64,000 nucleotides of DNA from Pycnopodia helianthoides. Taxonomy: Eukaryota; Echinodermata; Asteroidea; Forcipulatida; Asteriidae. Made by a program: the position numbers and the translations under genes. Below, in pieces: positions 13,010 to 24,700 of this stretch (positions are counted from its first letter, which is position 1; each line of letters begins with the position of its first letter). The DNA lies in the NCBI GenBank assembly GCA_032158295.1, contig CM063256.1, forward strand, positions 13,314,953 through 13,378,952, written 5' to 3'. The notes under the pieces were generated by a model. The model did not search any database. It was given only the letters and a program-made list of their open reading frames with translations, and was not told where the DNA came from.

Positions 13010-14507
13010 GATTACCAATCGTGTACCTTCCCTGTAATGCATAAATACGCGAAAGTAAGCGCTCCTCATTCGTTCCTTGGTTTTCTCCGTCTTTGCCTCT
13101 ACTCCAACACTTACAGGCGTTTTGTATATCGGAGCATCAAAACACGCCCAATCAAAAAGAATCAAATTGACAAACGCCGTCCATCATACCTTTTGAGGTT
13201 TTTTTTTTCAATGCTAAAATGAGCAGCACAAAAATGAATAATGTTCAAGAGAGCGGAAAAACCTGAGCAGTCAGGGTTCATGGTGAGGTTTCATTTGAAT
13301 GAAGGAAAACAACTCGTCAAGTTTTATTGAACCTCAGAAGACTAGAACACGCTAGTCGAAAAAGTTATAGAAGAAAGAAAAAAAAAGTTCTTCTCAGAAC
13401 CACGATCTTGCAAACAAAATGACAGTTTGGCGCAAAGCGTTGAAGGTTACATCAATTTGTATCTGAAATTATAAATGCAAACTTTGTATTTTTTAGAGAA
13501 CAGTTTTGTTGTCTTAGCAAAAAATTGATAAAAATAGATAAGTATAGAGATAGCCTACAGGAAACCTGGTATTAATACTGAAAGTAAATTGACAGTTTCA
13601 ATGTGTGAACTATGAAACTGTATTTGTACCTTCAACCATGCTTGCATTGAGGTTTTTTTATGTATTGTTATTTTTATTATCAATATTGTTTTGGTAATCA
13701 TTTTAGAATAACTTCTGAGCTCATACAACCACCTTTAAAAAAAGGGTTACTTATAGGACTACAGTAAGGCCCCCTACTGTAATTACAAACATATCATTGA
13801 TCATTAATAAACATTAATGATTCGTCTGTCTTCACCATCCATACATTAATGTATGTATTTTATTTTCTCCACTTCCATGTTCAATTTATTTTTAAGGCAA
13901 AATGAAGTTTAAAAAACGACTACTTCGACGCGTATCTTATCATCAAAAAAAGAATGAATAAGCATTTTGATCATTTTCGGATGAGCCTTTTTAAAACGAA
14001 ATATCGAAGATTGTCACGGGAAGTCAGAAGTTTTGCAGCTGATTGGAGCTAGCGTGTTAAGTTTACCCAGCGTGCTGTCTTTTTTACAAGCACTGACAGG
14101 GTTGACGGTATCGGGTTCGATGATCGAATCAATAACCTTTGACCTTAAGTACCTGCCATAACCTGGACAGAAGGTCAAGCTGGGTCACTTTTTTCTGTTT
14201 TTCTTTTTTGTCCCTTCTTTTTTTCGGGGGACCCTGTGTGCGTGTGTGTGTTTGTGTGAAAGGTAATCTTAGTTATTGCGTGGTGCTTTCATCAATGTCT
14301 GCTGGATCGAGCTATCGAGTGGACGAGGTTCAGGGAAGAGGCAATATGTCACAGACTGTAAGGGGATCCCCGGGATGAAGTTACGGGCCCAGGCTCTGGT
14401 ATAGGGCCCAGCGCTTCTCTTTCTAGAGTCTTGTTTCATCCATTTGTCGATTGCTGAAGGAAGATGCAAGGTGAGGGAAAAGAGAGCGAGAGAGGGAGAG
14501 AGATGGG

Positions 14508-14543
<36 letters not shown>

Positions 14544-14545
14544 GG
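14508..14545. repeat. (GA)n microsatellite
   Basis: Nearly pure GA dinucleotides, with further interrupted GA on both sides. Confidence 0.9.
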
Positions 14546-15260
14546 AAAGAGGCGAGGGAGATGTCTTGGGCCGTTAAACTAAGGCTACTGCGTCATTGCT
14601 AACGATTCCCTGATATTGTGTTTACCGTCGAGAATGGGAAAGATTTAATGTTGCTTGCATCTTTGAAGAATACAAGAACAAAATAAAGAAACGGAAGTGA
14701 AATGGGATTTGTTGCCTTCCTCTCCCGGCCTGAAAAATGGTGGTGGTGCTGTAAGGTATAAACAACACAAGTAGACAAGATTCGAGGCCAAAAAGCATAC
14801 TGATTTCGTTTCCAAAAAAATAGAAAATGAAATAATCAACTTAAGGATAAAGAAGACAAATTAAACAGAAATGTACATTAAGAGTGTGCTCACTTGATTA
14901 CTTGTAGAATGGATTGAAATGAATGGAGGATTTGGGGAGGGAGGGGGGGGGGAAACGAAAGCCTTTACCAAACTTCCACTGTGCATCAAATGGAAATGAA
15001 TGAACGAGAAACAATGAAGGAATTTTAAGGAAGAATGAAGAAGGAAAACACACTTTTTTTTCTATTCTGAGTTTCCATCAACAAGTTGTGTTGACCCCTT
15101 TGGTCAGTTGCATACTTAACTTACTATACTGTCCAACAGACTCGAACTCACAAAGTATAGGCATACTTCCCTCAAGAGCAGGTCTTGGCGAGAATTACGG
15201 ACGGGATAGGGTTTCGCCCATCAGTCCCATCGAACCCTTCTCGTGATAACACCATCAATA

Positions 15261-15295
15261 CCATCATCATCGTCATCATCATCATCATCATCATC
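15261..15295. repeat. (CAT)n microsatellite
   Basis: CAT/ATC trinucleotides with one CGT interruption. Confidence 0.9.
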
Positions 15296-15504
15296 GACTT
15301 CTATAAACCGACCCAACTATACCCTCTTTGACAGTATCTCCAGTTGGTGTTAATGCACTGGGCCGATGTCCCACTTGCAATATCTGATTTGGGGTGGATG
15401 GTCTTACTCCTCTTGTCGTTTTTATTTCCTTTTCCTTCAACATGTCCAAGGCTCAACCTACATAGATAGCATCACAACCAATCATCTTGCTGCTCCTTAT
15501 ACCG

Positions 15505-15550
15505 TTTTTTTCTTCTTCTTCTTCTTCTTTTTTTTTTTTTTTTTTTTTTT
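15505..15550. repeat. (TTC)n then poly(T)
   Basis: TTC trinucleotides grading into a T run of about 20. Confidence 0.95.
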
Positions 15551-17727
15551 CAAGCGACCCGGGGCCTCTTCGCTTTTAGTTTTCCCCACGCCTGCGGGCG
15601 TCCCGTTCCCCCCGTTTCTTTCAAGATTAAGACCGATCTTAAAAGCTGGGCATCCTGTTGTTGACCATCTCCAGCGTCTTAGCTCCATATTGATGCTATA
15701 ACACGTTCTTGATTGACGTCTTGCCGGTTTACCGTCCAGGAGAGAAGCTCTTCTAAAAAGCTCTTCTTTTCTCACCCATCCATGGGGGGGGGGAGAAAGA
15801 AAAAGACACCACAACAACAACAAAACCCAAAACGTTGCGTTGTATTTAAGTATTTTACTTCGAAGTGGCATCGGACGTTATTCACTGAGTCGACAATGAC
15901 ACTGTGTTTACAGAACGAGTTACCTTGTAGATTACAGGGCATTTACCGGCAGGCAAGACGCTGCACTTTTAATAGGAAAACTTCCCATTTGTTTGTATCG
16001 TAAGAACCCACACAAATAAATTGTGAGAGGAAAAATTAATTGTAATGAGTGAACACATTATGAAATTTGCCCCGTTTCGTCATGTCCGAGTGTTGATAGA
16101 ATTCGCACGGTGTGATGATCGCACAATGTTTGATGTGATGGTATGTTTCCTCATGTGAACTGTGTACAAGTCGTGCATAAGTCCAGGCTCTGTGACTCTC
16201 TCCAAGCGATGTCAGGCTCTGTGGCTCTTTTGTAAACATGTGATGTCACAGGTCACATGGTTCCCCGTTATGTTACTATAATACAAGAGCTTTTCACTCT
16301 GACCGTCAAGCCGGTGGTGATTTTTAAAAACTGCACCTTGAAAAATTGTCTGTTCTTTGATGAGGCATCTTGGAAATTTTGTCCCTCTAAATGGGACAAT
16401 CGGACATAATTAAAACAAAAAAACAATGAAATAAGAAGGTTAGTTATGACCTGGCGATGCATACGTTAATCAAAAATTATGATGAATTACAGACTGTACG
16501 TCTCTTTGAGTAAGTAAGTAAGTGTTTATTTGTATATTTTGTTAGTTAGTTATTCGGTTATTTATTTTTTATGTTTTGTTCTTGCGAAACTCTAGTATAC
16601 GAGTCCGCCATATTTTGTATGAAATAGAGAGCCTGTGTCAGGGTTGTTTTTTCTTTCTTTTTTTGTAGAAAGTCCCTCTTAACTTAAGTTTACAACTAAT
16701 TTGCAAACAGCTAAGAATTGTACTGGTTAAAAACAGTTTATAGGCCAAACTGGAATTGAATCCACTAGAATGTTTACAAACTGGACAAACTGGTGAGTGT
16801 TTTTTCTAGTTCCAAACTCATGGGGCGTCTCACCTTGGTTACAGTGGGGGTGAAACGACTGCCTGGCAATGGAAGGTATAACAATGATAGTCAAGCCACT
16901 TCAAAAAAAAAAAGAGAAACAAGGAAAGAAAAAATCCCAAATCTCTACGGATTAGAAGGGGGACCTTGTGGACACCGTACACTGAGTCGTTTTAGGATCG
17001 TGGCGTTAGTTTACCCAGATTCTCAGCGTGATTCAAGGTGATCAGACACGGTCATTTCGTGCCGCGTCTCCCCTTCCAACAGCAACAACAACTCGGAGAG
17101 AAAACGAAATAAATTCATCGCGTGATTAACAGGGTTGAGTTACACCCTCCGATGGGTCGAGAGGGGGTCAAACGAAGTGCCCCACTCAGGTCTCTAAAGA
17201 GGGTGTTTCTATGGTACGTTTTAATCGTCTGGGTGTGTGTTTTTTTACACGAGGTCCTCCCGATGTTATCAAGGATACACACTTAGAAGTTACCAACTAC
17301 ACTTGCTGGTACCCTACAATTGAAAAAAAGTAGACAATAATGGTCAGCAGGTAAATTTTCTGGCCGAAGAGGGCGCACATCTCTGCTTCTTTCGACTACG
17401 AAGGCCTTTAGTTATATTCATTTTTTTCGGATACGCCATAACTTGTTGGATGTTATTTTGTACGTCAACCCCTCAAAAGAAAATGTTCATGTTCTGCACA
17501 AATTATAGCAGTTTTTGTGATAAACAAAGTTGCTTGCCAGTGAGAAATTTTTGGCTGAGCTAGACCGAGTCAGTGGCCGAGTTGACTTTGCCTAAAACGG
17601 GATCCGTAAAAACATTTTTTTGTAATTGCTTTTTAAACGGAGACATTCAACGAGTCCGTAGGATTTTTGTAATTCTGTAGAGCAGAAAGGCCCTTTTTAA
17701 AGTTGGATTTGAAGGTCATCTTATACA

Positions 17728-18010
17728 ATCAATCAATCATCAATCAATCATTCAATCAATCAATCAATCATCAGGCATTTTGTAGAGCGCCACCATTTAA
17801 AAGTTCCTATTCCGAGGCGCTTAGCAAAGTGAAGGAAAAATTGAGACAAAGAGGTCAGAGAGTTTCATGTGGAGATGACAAGTGCAACGGAGTAAACGTA
17901 AGCAGCTTCAAAGAGATGAGTCTTAAAGCTGGCTTTTCAAGATCTGTAAAGGAGTCAAGTGTGCGGAGTTGATCCTAGGGGAGATCATTCCATAGCTTTC
18001 GGTGCACATG
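17728..18010 (-). mobile_element. L2-like LINE 3' end, degenerate ORF2 C-terminus plus tail repeat
   Basis: Read on the minus strand. A frameshifted WNDLP-like block is followed by ASFKTHLFEAAY and a stop, the usual C-terminal motif of L2/CR1-type ORF2. Next comes a 3' UTR with a GGCGCTCTACAAAATGCCTG-type segment and a terminal TGAT/TGATTGAT microsatellite (17728-17772 on the + strand as CAAT repeats). Known: L2-clade elements commonly end in short tandem repeats of this kind after a GCGC-containing hairpin. The reading frame is interrupted, so this is an old inactive copy. Confidence 0.8.
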
Positions 18011-18493
18011 GCAAGAAGCTTCTTATCACATGACACAACTTTGTTATTTTTCTTTGGATTGTTGCCATGGTTTCATCAAACATCTACCATTGTTCAAGTT
18101 CCCTGTATGCGACAGTGTTAATGAATACTGGTTTAATTCGTGCCGAAAGCGGGATCAGACTATGCCGCACTTTTCAAAATCATGGCTCGGGCTCATCCCG
18201 CCTTTTTGAAACCCCGTTATTATAAGCACCGCTGCACACGTTTTCTAAATAACTAAAGGAGCCCAAGCCCATACAGCCCAAGCCTTGGTTTCGAAAACGG
18301 CCTATGTTTTAATACGTTTATATGAATGGTAGATAGGAGGAGGGAAGGCGGTCATGATAGAGTCCTCTCGAAACGGTGCTCCTGTTCAAACCGTTCTCAT
18401 AGCGTTGGCCCTTTTTTGTTTTACATGTCGAGATCCTTATGTGCAAATAGCAGCCACATACGAATAATGTCTTACTGTACGAAAATGGCACCA

Positions 18494-18549
18494 GGCTCAT
18501 TTTACCTCCCGCCCTCGGTTTGGCTCATTTTACCTCCCGCCCTCGGTTT
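18494..18549. repeat. Perfect tandem duplication, 28 bp x 2
   Basis: The unit begins GGCTCATTTTACCTCCCGCC and is repeated without change. Identity of the two copies indicates a recent duplication. Confidence 0.95.
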
Positions 18550-18846
18550 GGCTCGTGTTGAATGAAAGCAAACCCAAGATGATTCCAGTACGGGTGAACG
18601 GTCCATCACCGCAGAGCGGAAAGCGTATTAACCTCACCACAATCAAACGGTGGCAACTGCTGGGTGACCATTAAATTAGAGGAATAAAGTAAATTGTCAT
18701 AGCGGGTGTCTCTCCACCCAACCCTGCTACCTTCTGTCACTTCCAACAATTGTTGCAGGTTTTTTTTTTTGTAGATCCGAGTAATTCCCCCCTCCCTCCC
18801 TCCCTCGATGTATTTGTAGGGGTCCACGGGGTCCCATCCCAGTGTC

Positions 18847-18996
18847 ATAATGATTGAATCATAGTCACCAATGCTAATCAAACAATGATTATAGTACTGA
18901 TTAATTCACGTCTTCTACATTGTGTATCTTATTTCATTAGACCTTGGTTCGTTTAATTAATCAGTCAAAACCCACCTGACATCCAAATTAATCACC
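18847..18996. promoter_or_regulatory. Candidate enhancer: cluster of homeodomain-type sites
   Basis: Within 150 bp there are TAATGATTGA, CTAATCAAACAATGATTA (18874-18891, which also holds a CAAACA Fox-like and an ACAATG Sox-like core), TGATTAATTC, TCATTAG, TTTAATTAATCA (18952-18963) and AAATTAATCACC. Density of TAAT cores with TAATCA/TGATTA extensions is well above the surroundings. Function is inferred from motifs alone. Confidence 0.3.
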
Positions 18997-19027
18997 CCAC
19001 ACCTGTCTCGTAGAGGGGTTTTTTTTC

Positions 19028-19029
<2 letters not shown>

Positions 19030-19064
<35 letters not shown>
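19030..19064. repeat. Poly(A) tract (35)
   Basis: Longest homopolymer in the window. No upstream retroelement body recognised. Confidence 0.95.
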
Positions 19065-19066
<2 letters not shown>

Positions 19067-20156
19067 GACACACCGAATACATTTTCATTGTACCGCTCTC
19101 GTGACAGCCGTGATGCGGTGGAACCTAGATACACACCCTCCCATTTACTCATCCCTCTCTCTCTCTCTTTCTCTCTCTCTCTTTCTTTCTATGACAATTA
19201 TAATAATTACTTCATATTGTACCCGGACATGTAATGTCTAGTCCGAGCGGGGTCCACCGCCACAAGTCTCCAAACACATGGGGCTAATCAACTGCAATCA
19301 CCCCCGGGACCTTCGGCAGGATGACCATTCCCCGAGGGCTCGTCGTACTTCCCCCCTCCTTGCAAAAGAAATGGAATAAAAACACTATTTATCTCCCAAG
19401 TTTCAAGACCAAAAAAAAAACGACAAGAAAAAAAAGGAGAGTGGAAACCGAATTAGTGATGTTATGATCAGCTGCCTCGATTCATACTGGGGGAATAAAA
19501 AATGATGAATCTGTTCAGATGGGAGGTGTCACGCGTTTTGTATTGTTCGGCTGCTTGTCCTTTTTTTTTTTTTTTTTTTTCATCTTCTTCTTCTTTTTGC
19601 GATCATCGTGTGAGTCAGAACGAAAACAACACCGGGCATGCTGAATCTGATGATTTCATTATTTAATTTTATTGAATTGGTATTGTAAACCTATTCATAG
19701 ACACTCGCTGCCTCGCCCCCCCCCCCCCATCTCTTCACCGTGAGCGTGGAAGTATCACACCTAGGGTTGTTAAACATGCAGATATTCATTTCCTAATACT
19801 CTTCTTTTCATATACATTTGATGGGGAATTGTGCATGTTTTTTTTATTTTATTTTGTTTTTTATATATATTTTTTTTCAGTGATGTGTTTAATATCTCGT
19901 CTTGACGGCTTTCTGAAATGCGTAACGGCCCGAAGGCCTGCTCTGTCTCACTCTAGATGACATTAATTAAATTCAATTGTTCTGTCTTCTTTATGAGAGA
20001 TCCGTTATAATGTGTAGTTCAATTAAAAATGGTGCTCTACACATATTATATGTTTGAAGGGATAAAAGGCGGTTTTTGTTCTTGTTTGAAGACAAAACCA
20101 AAACCAGTGCTTGCAGGGTACATTTTTTTATAGTGTGCTATATTTTCTATACATTC

Positions 20157-20553
20157 GAATGGAGGACTTAAATAAAAGGAGCAATACGACATTGCTTGAT
20201 ATTACAATGGAGACCAAGGCGTTCTCTCTTGATACCACAATGGAGAACAATACGTCCTCGCTTGATATCTCAATGGAGAACAATGCTTTCTTGCTTATAT
20301 CTCAATGGAGAACAATGCATTCTCGCTTGATATCTCAGTGGAGAACAATGCTTTCTCGCTTGACATTTCAATGGAGAACAATGCATTCTTGCTTGATATC
20401 ACAATGGAGAACAATGAGTTATCGCTTGATATCTCAATGGAGAACACTGCTTTCTCGCTTGATATCTCAATGGAGAACAATGAGTTATCGCTTGATATCT
20501 CAATGGAGAACAATGCTTTCTCGCTTGATATCACAATGGAGAACAATAGGGAG
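20157..20553. repeat. 33-bp minisatellite (about 12 units)
   Basis: Tandem array with a unit close to TCAATGGAGAACAATGCTTT followed by CTCGCTTGATATC. Early units are degenerate, later ones vary mainly at GCTTTC/GCATTC/GAGTTA and at TCTCAA/TCACAA. Because 33 is a multiple of three and the unit lacks stops in several frames, long frames run through it on both strands, for example an 11-residue repeat MENNAFSLDIS. One unit is 2 bp short, which shifts the frame about a quarter of the way in. I regard the protein reading as a by-product of unit length. Confidence 0.92.
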
Positions 20554-20555
20554 CA

Positions 20556-20674
20556 TTAGACCCCTTGCATTGGCCGCCATGTTTGATGACAACAAATGGA
20601 AACGTGTACGCGTGTACGCGCTGTGCACGACTTTTACGCGTCATCAAAGATGGCGGTCAATGAAAGGGTTCTAA
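20556..20674. mobile_element. Short inverted-repeat element (MITE-like) with 35-bp termini
   Basis: Left arm 20556-20590 and right arm 20640-20674 are inverted repeats differing at four positions. Each contains a CCGCCAT core and ends at TTTGATGAC facing inward. The 49-bp centre is GC-rich with repeated GTGTACGCG. Outer ends are TTAGA/TCTAA. No clear target-site duplication was found, so the superfamily is undetermined. It directly follows the 33-bp minisatellite. Confidence 0.75.
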
Positions 20675-21619
20675 ACAATGCGTCATCTCTTGGTTAGGTA
20701 TACGGTCATAATTGGTGTTTTGGCTAAAATAATTGAGGTCCCCGGTTACATTAAGGTACGGGGCCACATTTAGGCGCCAAACATACCAGGATAATTAACT
20801 TGTTTGATATAAAGGGTTACCTTTTCCATGTTCACGTTTACAAAACTAACAGTATACGACCCGCGTCAAGTCACTAAGGTTCCGTGTTTATAGATGTTAC
20901 CTCAAAGCCACTGTACATCACCTACGATGCTGATTGGCCACTTTTCTTTCACGCAACCGTGCCAAAGTGAAAACAAAATGACAGGGATCTCAACTTTCCC
21001 TTAAAATTTGTATTTTATGCTGGGGTGATTTAATTTGTAGTCATTAAAATAATTTCCCATGTGATATATCGTCTTCGGGCGATATCCACTAAAAAAAAAA
21101 GGGTCCATTGATTAGAAAATGCGAATCCCTGCTCGTCGTTTCTTGTATAAAGTTTGAATAGCTGTTTGGGGTTTTTGATTTTAAAATATTATTTTTTTTT
21201 TGTCCACGACATTTCGGACTTGACAGATGACATGGCCTCCCAAGGTGTAACTGTGTGCTTAAGACTTTACAGTCAGCCGGGCTTCGCTCAAACTTTGGTT
21301 TCATGTCAAATCAACTTGGCACAAAAAACACGTGAATAACTACATATTCCCCTCTCTGCGATCACTCTGGATGAATTTCGATTACTGGAGTTTGAAAAGT
21401 CAAGATATTGTTTTTGTTTCGGTTATCAACGGAACAGGTGTGGGAAAAGCTGATGGAAAATTACTACAGCCACCTGCGCAAAAACATTGATCCGGCCATT
21501 GTTTCAGTTGTTCAGACTCCACTGATAGTAATGCGCAAACCAAGTTTCCTCGGTGATACAAGAAAAGTGATAAAGCAACAATATTAATGGTGGGAAAAAC
21601 CAGCGTGACCACTTGTTGT

Positions 21620-21775
21620 TATAGAGAGAATACAATGCTCTCGAATACGGGGTCGTGGGTTCGAACTCCATCCGAGTTTTCCCTGTGCACTTTCGTTCTC
21701 CGTAGGACTTGGGAAAGCACCGAGTAGACAGTACCGATCAAACATCGGTGTCATGGTATAAATATAATAAATGCG
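21620..21775 (+). mobile_element. Possible tRNA-derived SINE remnant
   Basis: GGGTCGTGGGTTCGAACTCC at 21650-21669 is B-box-like and preceded by CTCGAATACG, as in many tRNA-derived SINE heads. A body of about 100 bp follows up to an AT-rich end near 21770. No A box could be recognised upstream, so this is tentative. Confidence 0.35.
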
Positions 21776-24700
21776 ACGGATGAAACTTTGGGTTAAGTCA
21801 CAACATGTGAAATCGCAGCCCGCGGTTTGCTATACGGCAATGATGTTCCTGCTTAATTTAGTTCTGAGGTAGTGTTCAAAACAGTAAAAAAAAAAAATGC
21901 ATTTTCGGATTATGCAGTTTCCAAAAGACCGGGGTTGTTTTAATGAATTAATTTTGTATATATTTTAAATTTTTGTTTTGTTTGTATAACGAAAGGATTG
22001 CATATTATGAAATAAAGTGTAGTGGTTACCCTAGCATGTACCAATCATTCAAACACACCTCACTCAAAGCGTGTATTGGAACCTTAACTTCATACCGCAA
22101 GTGCATTTACACAAACTAAATGATTTAATATCATTGTTCACACTCTATTGCAGAACATCAATCAAACCAAATTAAACTGCGTTATTCTACCTGTGCTCTT
22201 CCACAGGGTACTAAATAAATCACCCCAAGTAATAAAAAAAAAATAGAATAAAATATCTATACATATATATATATAAATAAAAAAAGCATGACCGCCATTG
22301 CGGTCTCTTGCATGAGCTCACCGCAGATTGGTGGCAGCTCCGATGGGCTGGAACGCAGGTGTGCACGGTCGGGGACTGGCCAAAGGCCGCGGCGATCGCT
22401 CCTCGGTCAGGTCAACCGTGCACCGGGCTTCAGCGTAACCTCCCCCCTTGCACTTTCCTCGGCAAACTTAATGAGCAAACCGCACGATGTTCGGGTTACG
22501 TTCTGCAGAAATAATTCTCCATCAGAAAATATGTCGACACCACTGTGGTTTTGAGTTTCCTTCATGATCACGTTCATTATTTGGAATTTCCCACTAACTT
22601 GATGTTGATTGAGCCCGGTATCCCAACTCCAGTTTTTGAAAAGAAAAAAAAAGTTGTTCTGTTGTACAGATTCTCTAACACACATAACTTAACCAACAAA
22701 ATAAAATCGTCATAATTTGATTTCATCAATTCAGTACCATAACAAGAGGGACAATTGTTTCGGGGAACGTAATTTGTTTTCTCTGGAATTTGTAGACACT
22801 ATATACTTACTCTGGGTTGGTTTGTCAGTCAGTGTATTGCCATACCAAGTAAACAATAATATATGTATATTTATTATGTGTGTGTGTGATTTTTTTTAGA
22901 TTTTAAAAAACAAATATTTTTTTTTAATATTTTTTATGTCTACCATCTCAACTACTAATTTGAGATTTGTTGCGTTTTGGGTCTTGGTGAAACGTAATCT
23001 TGACAGGGAAAGTGTCTCAAGAAAACCATACCATAAAGAGCAAAGCAATCATATTTAAGGAGTATTTTTTTCAGAAGTCCGGGACGAAAAAAAAAATAAA
23101 CCAGTATTAACATAACAATCGACAACAAAATGTACTCATTCACATTATTGTGACAGACAACCAAATTGAGGGTAGCGTTATACAGGCAACATAATTACAG
23201 TTTTTACAAATGTGGGCAGGGGCTGTTTCTTTTATTTTTATCAGTAAAACAGTGACTAGCGTTTGTATACAAGTGGTGATGTTATTAGTGCTGAGCGATA
23301 CTTAATGAAGCGTGCTCGAAGAAATGTTATGGTTTATAATTTTATTCATTTATTTCAATCTTCTTTTGCGCTTCGGGTGTGTTTATCTTGTTGAGCTTTA
23401 CGAATGTTTAGCCAGGTTAAAGGGGAAGTTGTGTGTGGGGGAAGAGTCACTTAATTCCCATCTTTATTGGTTTTTAGTAAACACACCCTGAAACAAACCT
23501 CTGAAAAAATGCCATCAAATTTGAATGTTGCGCTTTTTAATAAACGCATTTAAAAGAGAGAGAGAGAGAGAAAGAGAGATTTTTTAAAGAAGTTTTGTCA
23601 TACATTTTGTGCTTGTTTATAATGTTTCGACAATCAAAATAAGCAATTAATGTGATTTGTGTGGGTCTTTAAAATGTACAGGATAGGAGTAGGCCTACTG
23701 GTATGAATTAATAGTCAGTTCAGATTGAAACTAATCCCCCCTTTTTTGTTCAATCTCTTTGGATAATTTCAAGAGCCATGGTGCAAAGTTTCAATGCTAT
23801 CGTTCCCGGACTCTATTGACGATTTTCTTTGGGGGTTGAGAGAGCCGCCAGCAGGGGGGCGCCATCTTGAGAGTAAATGGAGGGACCTTGTGTGTGACTT
23901 TATCGAACTGGGTGGCTGCTCTGTTTGTTGTGCTTTCATAATAAATACCGGCGTCGCTCGGATATCATTTTCTGTAATATTAGTCATGTCATTAGTCCGG
24001 CCAAGGTGAAGACAGAGTAGGGAGAAGAAGAAAAAAAAAGCAAGGGAAAAACAAAATGACCGACACCTCCATTTTGCGGTCATTGAAATCATGCCCTGCT
24101 TCGGGTGGAATGCATTTGCTAAGTTTTATGATTGATGCGTTTGTATTTGGATATTATTGTCGAGGTGGGGGATTTCTGTTTTGACTGCCCCGGCCCAGAT
24201 GCATCGTGGTAATTAAACAACAATCTCCGGGTTGACATTGAACGGCAGAGAATGTGCTCATTGAATGACAGAAAGTAGTTCATACGTGCCTTTCGCCTCG
24301 ATTGGCGCACCATTAGCGCAGACCGGGCACCTGTTTCCCCCGTGCTAACTTAGCCCTCACCCCTCACGTCAGACAGCAGGACTTCGGCCCGACCCCGAGG
24401 CCGTTCGCTTGGAACTTTACACCGCCACGCGCTACGGGTTGCTCAACCCACTACCATACTTTCTTCTAGTAGGGCCTTCTCGGCGCGAGGTGATGGTCAA
24501 CAACATTATCAAAAGAGGGGGGGGGGACTTTGAAATGTTCGTCGGTTGAAGAAAACCAGGGGCAGTGACCAGGACGGAATGTGAACCCTGGACGAGGGTG
24601 GTTCATAAATAGGTTTGGTCATTCGGTGACTGTAATAGTATCGCCGGTGCATATTTAGCGGTGAGTGGATTAATTGGTTCTAATGCGGTGTGACAGGGCT

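Larger units (their letters stand above)
13010..17727. other. Upstream non-coding region, no gene seen
   Basis: Holds a GA-tract at 14508-14545, a CAT repeat at 15261-15295, and (TTC)n with a T-run at 15505-15550. No coding similarity seen. Confidence 0.5.
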
